From Mucilaginibacter phenanthrenivorans (GTDB taxonomy: Bacteria; Bacteroidota; Bacteroidia; Sphingobacteriales; Sphingobacteriaceae): DNA of 64,000 nucleotides. A program made the position numbers and the translations under genes. The notes beneath the pieces are model-generated. The model saw nothing but the letters and a program-made list of their open reading frames with translations, ran no database searches and had not been told where the DNA came from. Position 1 is the first letter of the stretch; each line of letters begins with the position of its first letter. The DNA lies in NCBI RefSeq assembly GCF_024721155.1, contig NZ_JAHVAP010000007.1, forward strand, positions 310,001 through 374,000. Direction: 5' to 3'. Shown here in pieces: positions 57,832 to 64,000 of this stretch.

Positions 57832-59241
57832 TTATTCCTCCCCCACAACTTTTAAGCCAATTTCAGCGCCTTTTGCAATTGTATATTTAATTGCCTCTTC
57901 GCGCGAGTTTGGAATTTCGCCCTCCAGTATAGCCTCCCTGATCTGATTTTTAATAATCCCAACCTCACGACCCTCTTTTATACCAAAAAGCTCCATAATA
58001 TCTATTCCTGTAACAGGGGGCTGCCAGTTTCGCATATTGTCACGTTCTTCAACGTCCTTTAATTTTTGCTGAACAAGCTCAAAATTATTACGGTATTTTT
58101 TTACCTTATACTCGTTTTTTGTGGTGATGTCTGCTTTACACAACAGCATTAAACTCTCAATGTCTTCCCCTGCTTCAAATAATAAACGCCGTACCGCTGA
58201 ATCGGTAACAATAGATTGTGCCAAAACAATGGGTCTTAAATGCAGTTGCACCATTTTTTGTACAAACTTCATTTTTTCGTTGAGCGGGAGCTTGAGTTGC
58301 GTGAATATTTTAGGAACCATGCGTGCTCCGCGATCTTCATGCCCATGGAACGTCCAGCCGTGCCCCGGTTCAAAGCGTTTGGTTGCCGGTTTGGCAATAT
58401 CGTGTAAGATAGCCGCCCAGCGCAGCCACAAATCGCCGGTTGTTTCGCAGATATTATCCAACACTTGTAGTGTATGGTAGAAATTATCCTTATGACCCTT
58501 GCCATCAATATATTCAACACCGTAAAGCGTCGTCATCAGCGGAAATATTTTATGAAGCAGTCCGGTATCAAAAAGGTAATTAAAACCAATTGATGGCCGA
58601 GGCGACAAAATGATCTTGTTCATTTCATCCGTTATCCGCTCCTGCGAAATGATGTTGATCCTGTCGACGTTACTCTTTATAGCAGCAACGGCTAATTCGT
58701 CGATTTTGAAATCTAACTGGGTAGCAAATCGGATTGCTCTCATCATCCGCAAAGGATCGTCAGAAAATGTCTCAATTGGATTTAATGGGGTACGGATCAG
58801 TTTTCGTTCCAGGTCAGCTAGGCCGTCAAAGGGATCTAAAAGTTGACCGAATGAGTCCGGATGAAGGGAAATAGCCAAAGCATTGATCGTAAAATCCCTG
58901 CGTTTTTGGTCATCATCAAGTGTTCCGTTTTCAACAATAGGCTTTCGTGAATCAAGCCTATACGATTCTTTACGGGCGCCAACAAACTCAATTTCCAGGT
59001 CTTGATATTTTAGTGAAGCTGTTCCGAAGTTTTTAAATACGGATAGCTTTACTTTTAATTTTGCAGCAACACTTTCAGCAAAACCAATCCCATTGCCGAT
59101 CACCACAATATCGATATCCTTCGACGGCCTTTCTAAAAAAATATCGCGCACAAAGCCGCCTATGGCATAAGCCTGCACATTTTGCCCGCCGGCGATATTT
59201 GATATAATAGAGAAGATAGGATGTTGCAGGTGTTGTTTCAT
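57832..59241 (-). CDS. cca: CCA tRNA nucleotidyltransferase with HD domain
   Basis: 469 residues from ATG 59241. A longer frame from 59355 would add 38 low-conservation residues. The class II nucleotidyltransferase motif is AIGGFVRDIFLERPSKDIDI with the catalytic DxD; RRDFTINALAI, DPLRMMRAIRFATQLDF and the HD segment RWAAILHDIAKPATKRF follow. It adds or repairs the 3' CCA of tRNAs, needed here because the tRNAs in this window do not encode it. It is 28 bases from the TsaC-type gene. Confidence 0.94.
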   Translation of the reverse strand: MKQHLQHPIFSIISNIAGGQNVQAYAIGGFVRDIFLERPSKDIDIVVIGNGIGFAESVAAKLKVKLSVFKNFGTASLKYQDLEIEFVGARKESYRLDSRKPIVENGTLDDDQKRRDFTINALAISLHPDSFGQLLDPFDGLADLERKLIRTPLNPIETFSDDPLRMMRAIRFATQLDFKIDELAVAAIKSNVDRINIISQERITDEMNKIILSPRPSIGFNYLFDTGLLHKIFPLMTTLYGVEYIDGKGHKDNFYHTLQVLDNICETTGDLWLRWAAILHDIAKPATKRFEPGHGWTFHGHEDRGARMVPKIFTQLKLPLNEKMKFVQKMVQLHLRPIVLAQSIVTDSAVRRLLFEAGEDIESLMLLCKADITTKNEYKVKKYRNNFELVQQKLKDVEERDNMRNWQPPVTGIDIMELFGIKEGREVGIIKNQIREAILEGEIPNSREEAIKYTIAKGAEIGLKVVGEE

Positions 59242-59383
59242 GAACCGCTGATTCTTTTGATTTAATGATTGATAATCGTCGACGTTTACTGACAGTTGTA
59301 ATGAAACTGATTCGTTAGTTAATTTAATTGTAGCTGTCCTTTTTAACCTAATCAACTCAATCTAACTGAATTAACCAAATCAA

Positions 59384-59950
59384 CTACTTCCTGATAAATT
59401 CAAATTTACCGTCAGGAGCAAGCCTCATTATGGTTGATGGTGTTTTAATCTCCATTTCATGCTGGTCGATATCAACTACATAATCAACACCACCAATTAT
59501 TTCATCATCAATCTGCGAAAAATATTGTGGCGATGGCTTGCCGCTTATGTTTGCTGAAGTTGACACCAACGGTTTTCGCAGGCGCTGGATCAACTGTTGG
59601 CAGAAAGGGTGTTTGGCCACACGTATGCCAACACTTCCGTCACTGGCAATAAGTGCCGGCGAAATATTTTTTGCGCCGGGCATAACTAAAGTTAGCGGGT
59701 GCTCGGCATATTCTATCAGGTCATAAGCCAGTGGATTTACATCGCTGATATAACTTTCCAGCTTGTTCTCTGTATCCAGCAAAATGATCATGCTTTTTGC
59801 CTCGCCACGCTGTTTTAACCTATAGATTTTATTTATCGCTTCGGTATTGGTGGCATCACAGCCTATTCCCCAAATGGTATCAGTAGGGTATAGGATGATT
59901 CCGCCGTTCTGGATCACCTTTAAAGCTTTTGCTACTTCGTCTTTAAGCAT
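59384..59950 (-). CDS. tsaC: L-threonylcarbamoyladenylate synthase (TsaC/Sua5 family)
   Basis: 188 residues, a stand-alone YrdC domain. GGIILYPTDTIWGIGCDATN (about 16-35), KSMIILLDTE, VGIRVAKHPFCQQL and PLVSTSANISGKPSP are the signature blocks. It makes threonylcarbamoyl-AMP for t6A at tRNA position 37. Its start overlaps the end of the heptosyltransferase-like gene by eight bases. Confidence 0.94.
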   Translation of the reverse strand: MLKDEVAKALKVIQNGGIILYPTDTIWGIGCDATNTEAINKIYRLKQRGEAKSMIILLDTENKLESYISDVNPLAYDLIEYAEHPLTLVMPGAKNISPALIASDGSVGIRVAKHPFCQQLIQRLRKPLVSTSANISGKPSPQYFSQIDDEIIGGVDYVVDIDQHEMEIKTPSTIMRLAPDGKFEFIRK

Positions 59951-60932
59951 GGTGCAAATATACGCTCAATGCATTAATGATTTGTAATTCATCTAATAGT
60001 TCCAGGCATTTCGGAATGCCGTAAAGCTTACAGGTGTTTTTCACACAGGGTTCGCAGTTCAGTTTCCCATAGCGCAGCACGGTCAAATTCTGTTTATTGT
60101 AAGGAGCTGTATTTTGTTCATTACCTGCACCGAATAAAACAACAGTAGGGGTTCCAACGCTGTTTGCAAGGTGAGCGGGACCGGAATCCGTAGTAAGTAC
60201 CGCAGCCGAATTTGCCATTAACCCGGCAAGCCCAGCCAAGTTAGTTTTACCGGCAAGGTTTTCGATCCTATCGTAATTTTCAACCCCTTTTGTTATATCG
60301 TTAACAAACGCCTCTTCCTTAGGGGAGCCGATAAATGTAAAAGTCGTGCCAGTGAAAGTACGGGTTAAGGTGTTAATAATCGATTTTGCCTTATCAACCG
60401 GCATCCTCCTTGATTCGGCTTCCGAGTTAAAATTAATAATCAATCGATTATTATTTGGGGCCGATAAGTTGCCTGCATTTAATTTAACCAGCCGGGAATT
60501 GATCGCTTTGCCTGTAAACTGCTCTAACAGGAAAATGTATTCATCGGTTCGGTGTAGCCTTAACGGCTGCCGGTAGCAATCGGTTAACAGGAAAAAAGCA
60601 CCCTCCTTACCAAAACCTACTCGTTTTTTGGCGCCCGTGGCCCATGCCATTACTAATGATGACAACGACGTTGGCAAGTTGAAGAAAAGATCATACTTTT
60701 CATTACGAAATCCTTTGCCAAATCGAAAAACGCCGGCTAAGCCCTTGTTTTCCTGTTTTGCAAATGGATGAACAGCATTTAGGCCGGGAATTAAAGCTGC
60801 AATACCGCTTAATTCCGTCTTTATGACCACATCGATAGTTGCGTCGGGGTAAAACTCCCTAACAGCAGCAACGAATGCCGTGCTCATCACCACATCGCCA
60901 AGCCAATTAGGGAGTCTTATCAGGATCTTCAT
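59943..60932 (-). CDS. waaF: Glycosyltransferase family 9 (ADP-heptose:LPS heptosyltransferase-like)
   Basis: 329 residues from ATG 60932; an in-frame start 54 bases upstream would read through the palindromic repeat and is rejected. MKILIRLPNWLGDVVMSTAF is the GT9 N-terminus. The donor site has FIGSPKEEAFVND and VLTTDSGPAHLANSVGTPTV, the heptosyltransferase hallmark. It adds heptose or a similar sugar to lipopolysaccharide core. The chemistry of Bacteroidetes core sugars varies, so heptose is inferred. Confidence 0.85.
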   Translation of the reverse strand: MKILIRLPNWLGDVVMSTAFVAAVREFYPDATIDVVIKTELSGIAALIPGLNAVHPFAKQENKGLAGVFRFGKGFRNEKYDLFFNLPTSLSSLVMAWATGAKKRVGFGKEGAFFLLTDCYRQPLRLHRTDEYIFLLEQFTGKAINSRLVKLNAGNLSAPNNNRLIINFNSEAESRRMPVDKAKSIINTLTRTFTGTTFTFIGSPKEEAFVNDITKGVENYDRIENLAGKTNLAGLAGLMANSAAVLTTDSGPAHLANSVGTPTVVLFGAGNEQNTAPYNKQNLTVLRYGKLNCEPCVKNTCKLYGIPKCLELLDELQIINALSVYLHHA

Positions 60933-60938
60933 ATTTGA

Positions 60939-61003
60939 GATATGAGATATGAGATATGAGACCGATTGATTAATCTGGCATCTCAAATCTCACGTCTCGA
61001 ATC
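60939..61003 (-). repeat. Intergenic palindrome, family 4 (GAGATATGAGATATGAG type)
   Basis: Between dapD and the waaF-like gene. The left arm (60939-60962) is three tandem GATATGA words; the right arm (60979-61003) is its degenerate complement, about 17 of 24 matching. It ends just upstream of the waaF-like start. Confidence 0.55.
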
Positions 61004-61006
61004 TAA

Positions 61007-61822
61007 CTACACAGCAACGTTATTTTCGCGCAGCGCATCATTCAGTGATGTCTTCTTATCTGTTGATTCCTTACGCTTACCAATAATCAGCGCGCAAGGC
61101 ACCTGGTATTCGCCGGCCGGGAACTTTTTAGTGTAGGAACCCGGAATAACAACTGAACGTGCAGGAACGTGTCCTTTGTATTCAATAGGTTCATCATGGG
61201 TAACGTCGATGATTTTTGTTGATGCGGTTAACACAACATTTGCGCCCAGCACAACTTCTTTTTCAAGGTGAACTCCTTCAACAACTATAGCCCTTGAACC
61301 TAGAAAGCAATTGTCTTCAATAATAACCGGTGCAGCTTGCACAGGTTCTAAAACACCGCCAATACCAACTCCTCCGCTTAAATGTACATGTTTGCCAATT
61401 TGTGCGCATGAGCCAACTGTAGCCCATGTGTCAACCATGGTGCCTTCGTCTACATAAGCGCCAATATTTACATATGAAGGCATCATGATAACGCCTTTTG
61501 CCAAATGAGCGCCATAGCGGGCTATAGCATGCGGAACCACGCGTACGCCTGTTGTCGCATAATCCGTTTTTAATTTCATTTTATCATGAAAAACAAATGG
61601 GCCGACTGACATTTCTACCATCTGGCGGGTTGGAAAGTACAGTATTACTGCTTTTTTCATCCATTCATGTGTATGCCAGCGTGTTCCAATCAATTCGGCA
61701 ACGCGCATAGTGCCTTTGTCTAAATTTTCAATCACGGTATCAATCGCATTGATATATTCAGTGTAATGCAGCAGGTTCCTGTCTTCCCAGGCCTCTTCAA
61801 TAAGTTTTTTTAGGTCTTGCAT
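61007..61822 (-). CDS. dapD: Tetrahydrodipicolinate N-succinyltransferase
   Basis: 271 residues. An N-terminal helical domain (LKKLIEEAWEDRNLLHYTEY) is followed by a left-handed beta-helix: VGSCAQIGKHVHLSGGVGIG, GGVLEPVQAAPVIIEDNCFL and GSRAIVVEGVHLEKEVVLGA. It makes N-succinyl-2-amino-6-ketopimelate for lysine and diaminopimelate, so it also feeds the cell wall. It is transcribed ahead of the waaF-like gene. Confidence 0.95.
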   Translation of the reverse strand: MQDLKKLIEEAWEDRNLLHYTEYINAIDTVIENLDKGTMRVAELIGTRWHTHEWMKKAVILYFPTRQMVEMSVGPFVFHDKMKLKTDYATTGVRVVPHAIARYGAHLAKGVIMMPSYVNIGAYVDEGTMVDTWATVGSCAQIGKHVHLSGGVGIGGVLEPVQAAPVIIEDNCFLGSRAIVVEGVHLEKEVVLGANVVLTASTKIIDVTHDEPIEYKGHVPARSVVIPGSYTKKFPAGEYQVPCALIIGKRKESTDKKTSLNDALRENNVAV

Positions 61823-61959
61823 CAGTAAAATTTAACTTTCAGCAAATTAAAGGATTTTTAGGGAATTTGTTTAACTAAGTGTTAACAGCTAATTCACAAA
61901 CATAAAATTATTATAAACTTAAACCTGCATTATATAAATGTTTGTAATTTTGAGCGCCA

Positions 61960-62361
61960 ATGCCAGTAAAGGAAAAACTTAGAATAGATAAATATTTGTG
62001 GGCGATAAGGTTGTTTAAAACACGCACGCTTGCTTCTGATGCCTGCAAAGCTGGCCGGGTGAAGTTGGATAGCCAAAATATTAAACCGTCGCATGAGGTT
62101 AAGCTAGGGGAAGTTTACCAGGTTTCAAAAGGGCCAGATAAGAAGATAGTTAAGGTTACCGGCTTGCTCGAAAATCGTGTAGATGCAAAAAAAGCAATTG
62201 ATTTTTATGAAGATATTACTCCTGTTGAGCAAACCCCCGCATTTAAATCAATGTTTCATGCTCCATTACTAAAACGCGACAGGGGGACGGGGCGCCCAAC
62301 TAAGAGGGACAGGCGGGAAATTGACGGATTAAAGGATGATTTTTTCGAAAAGGGTGATTAA
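61960..62361 (+). CDS. hslR: S4-domain RNA-binding protein (Hsp15-like)
   Basis: 133 residues. The S4 domain LRIDKYLWAIRLFKTRTLAS continues with DACKAGRVKLDSQNIKPSHE. The C-terminal half is basic and includes KRDRGTGRPTKRDRRE. Hsp15 recovers stalled 50S subunits bearing peptidyl-tRNA after heat shock. It diverges from dapD across 137 bases. The assignment to Hsp15 over other small S4 proteins is likely, not certain. Confidence 0.85.
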   Translation: MPVKEKLRIDKYLWAIRLFKTRTLASDACKAGRVKLDSQNIKPSHEVKLGEVYQVSKGPDKKIVKVTGLLENRVDAKKAIDFYEDITPVEQTPAFKSMFHAPLLKRDRGTGRPTKRDRREIDGLKDDFFEKGD

Positions 62362-62898
62362 TGTGCTGAGGTTTGACCGTTTTAAAGCATTACTCATTGT
62401 AACTTTCCGGATACATTTAATAAAATTTATATTATATTTATCCATAATAAATTTGTTTTTAAATGGTAATTGCGTAGCTAAATGATTCTTTTTTTTTAAT
62501 AAAAAACCATATTTTTGAGCTTAATATTAATAGAAAGATAATTAATATATGTATTGATTAATAGTATGAAAAAAAATCTACCAGATCGTTTTTTTATTCC
62601 CTTCATCAATGGCTTTTGCAATAACGGTTGTAAATTAAAAGCTAATTTTTTATTTCACGAGGGCCCTTAGAATCATTAAACTTTAAGTCGTAGCCTTAAA
62701 TAATCTAAGCCGTTTACCATTCCGTACTTTAGTTGTTATTATAATTAATTGAAATATTTAATAAAAACTAATTCGTTTTGGTTTTCAAATAATTGCGACA
62801 GCTATTATGTTATCAAATGGAAAGACATAAAATATTTTAGCAATTATCTTAATAGATACTTCACAGATCTATATCTATTTTTAATCTGCAGAATTTGA
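62362..62898 (+). other. Non-coding AT-rich gap before the sugar transferase
   Basis: About 540 bases without a gene I would defend. A 34-codon ORF at 62566-62670 has no supporting signal. Sequence is AT-rich with long T and A runs. It presumably holds the promoter and a long leader of the transferase gene at 62899. No strong hairpin was found. Confidence 0.5.
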
Positions 62899-64000
62899 AT
62901 GATAAACAGACATACTACATTTTTTAAAGCTTTAAATCTGACAATTGACTATTTGATACTTAATATAAGTATGGTAACAACCTACTTTATTGAGGATAGG
63001 TCAAATGTATTTTGGGCGAATAATAGAAGGTATCTGCCGATCGTGTTAGTCTTTAACCTGATATGGCTTTTGTCGGCCAATATTTCGGGGTTATATGAAC
63101 AGGTGCTGAATAAGGATTCAGTGAAAACTTATCGAAGTGTAATCCGCACTTATTTTCTTTTTGTGAGTTTTATCTGTTTTACAATTCTCATATTAATAGG
63201 CACAGAGGCTTATTTCATAACACGTCAATATTTATTTTATTCTTTAGCGCTTTTTGGATTTTTGCTGGGACTTTGGAAGCTCATCTTTTTGATAATTAGA
63301 AAAAGTGAACGTGCTTCGTTAATTGATACCAGGGACGTGATAATTGTGGGGGCCGGACGGATTGGGATTGACCTGCATAACTACTTTTTGCAAAACCCTG
63401 ATGTTGGATATAAGGTGCTTGGCTTTTTCGATGATATCCCGGCTAATATTAAGGAAAAGGAATTGTACCTAGGCGGCATAAATGATTGCATTGAGTATGT
63501 AAAACATAATAAGGGCGCGGAGATTTTTTGCACCCTGCCTGTATCTGATTCGGAAAAAGTTGAAAGATTGATGGTTGAGGCTGATAAAAATCTTATTCGT
63601 TTTAAATCAGTGCCTGAATATTACGATTACCATAAAAAACCAACCTATATACAAAGCTTCGGACATATCCCTATTATTTCAGTTAGGACTGAGCCGCTTG
63701 AAAACCTGCTCAACAGGTCTAAGAAAAGGATTTTTGACATTGCATTTTCCTTATTTGTAATACTTTTTGTATTCAGCTGGTTGTTTCCCATCCTGGCAAT
63801 TATTATAAAGCTGGAATCAAAAGGGCCAGTATTTTTCACACAAACCAGGTCAGGGCGAGACAACCATCCGTTTAAATGTTACAAATTAAGGAGTATGAGG
63901 GTTAATAACGACTCGGATAAGGTGCAGGCTACCCGTAATGATCGCCGTATTACCAAATCTGGTGCATTTCTCAGAAAAACCAGTCTGGATGAATTACCAC
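62899..64000 (+). CDS. Polyprenyl-phosphate sugar phosphotransferase (WcaJ-type), 3' end outside the window
   Basis: 367 codons are visible and the frame stays open to the window edge. The N-terminal half has four or five membrane segments. A CoA-binding-like domain contains VIIVGAGRIGIDLHNYF (about 155-171). After another membrane segment comes the bacterial sugar transferase catalytic domain with GPVFFTQTRSGRDNHPFKCY, KLRSMR and TKSGAFLRKTSLDELP. It loads the first sugar-1-phosphate onto undecaprenyl phosphate and would prime the repeat unit made by the upstream genes. The open 3' end keeps the last part unknown. Confidence 0.9.
   Translation, partial: MINRHTTFFKALNLTIDYLILNISMVTTYFIEDRSNVFWANNRRYLPIVLVFNLIWLLSANISGLYEQVLNKDSVKTYRSVIRTYFLFVSFICFTILILIGTEAYFITRQYLFYSLALFGFLLGLWKLIFLIIRKSERASLIDTRDVIIVGAGRIGIDLHNYFLQNPDVGYKVLGFFDDIPANIKEKELYLGGINDCIEYVKHNKGAEIFCTLPVSDSEKVERLMVEADKNLIRFKSVPEYYDYHKKPTYIQSFGHIPIISVRTEPLENLLNRSKKRIFDIAFSLFVILFVFSWLFPILAIIIKLESKGPVFFTQTRSGRDNHPFKCYKLRSMRVNNDSDKVQATRNDRRITKSGAFLRKTSLDELP

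Noticed and set aside
62566..62670. 34-codon ORF in the gap before the sugar transferase
   Set aside because: No terminator, promoter or hydrophobic/charged pattern supports it; expected by chance in AT-rich DNA.

Overview
The window is chromosomal DNA from a Bacteroidetes bacterium, most likely Sphingobacteriaceae (a Mucilaginibacter- or Pedobacter-like organism). This rests on moderate AT content, promoters of the Bacteroidetes type (TTTG near -33, TAnnTTTG near -7), the near absence of Shine-Dalgarno sequences, and the gene order rpsU-xer-hpf-tRNAs-tuf-tRNA-Trp-secE-nusG-rplKAJL-rpoBC with a DUF3467 gene behind rpoC. Genus is inferred, not proven.

Layout. 1-5500: housekeeping genes (lipid acyltransferase fragment, helix-hairpin-helix protein, apt, acyl-CoA dehydrogenase, a Tat-signal protein, a secreted protein) plus an AT-rich gene-poor island and a 26-residue hydrophobic microprotein. 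5500-20940: translation and transcription core, with five tRNAs, EF-Tu, SecE, NusG, ribosomal proteins S21, L11, L1, L10 and L7/L12, RpoB and RpoC. Several gaps inside this core carry long imperfect palindromes of recurring sequence families. 21000-48910: a large surface-polysaccharide locus on the + strand. It holds a nucleotide-sugar dehydrogenase, Wza and Wzc export proteins, a complete CDP-3,6-dideoxyhexose pathway (RfbI, F, G, H plus an abequose/paratose synthase), a flippase, a polymerase, glycosyltransferases and an acetyltransferase. It continues into a second, unfamiliar sugar module of ten genes (36988-44540) and ends with a DUF115 transferase candidate, a GT4 glycosyltransferase and an MBOAT/SGNH acyl-transfer pair. 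49070-50430 (minus): a GH10 glycoside hydrolase and a 32-residue ORF. 50867-55874: a decayed fcl remnant, the dTDP-rhamnose operon rfbBCDA and an intact fcl. 55987-61822 (minus): miaA, a pRiA4b ORF-3-like gene, cca, a TsaC/Sua5 gene, a heptosyltransferase-like gene and dapD. 61960-64000: an S4 RNA-binding protein and the start of a polyprenyl-phosphate sugar transferase that could prime polysaccharide assembly.

How it fits together. The polysaccharide genes look sufficient for a Wzx/Wzy-type polymer: priming transferase (right edge), sugar-nucleotide synthesis (CDP-dideoxyhexose, dTDP-rhamnose, a uronic-type sugar, probably GDP-fucose), glycosyltransferases, Wzx, Wzy, and Wza/Wzc for export. 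The least familiar part is the 36988-44540 module. It combines a divergent AroB-like cyclase, a phosphoheptose-isomerase-like SIS protein, three dehydrogenases, two tandem YhcH (sialate-anomerase family) paralogs, a CMP-sialate-synthetase-like enzyme, a cyclase-family hydrolase and a pyruvate-type aldolase, followed by a DUF115 protein. No NeuB/KdsA-type synthase is present. My inference is that it makes a CMP-activated 2-keto acid sugar or cyclitol by a route not resembling the standard sialic acid pathway.

Other points of interest: a strong Shine-Dalgarno sequence before rpsU held in a hairpin, rare Shine-Dalgarno sequences before hpf and rpoC, families of intergenic palindromes, and a 12-bp repeat encoding the tyrosine tail of Wzc.
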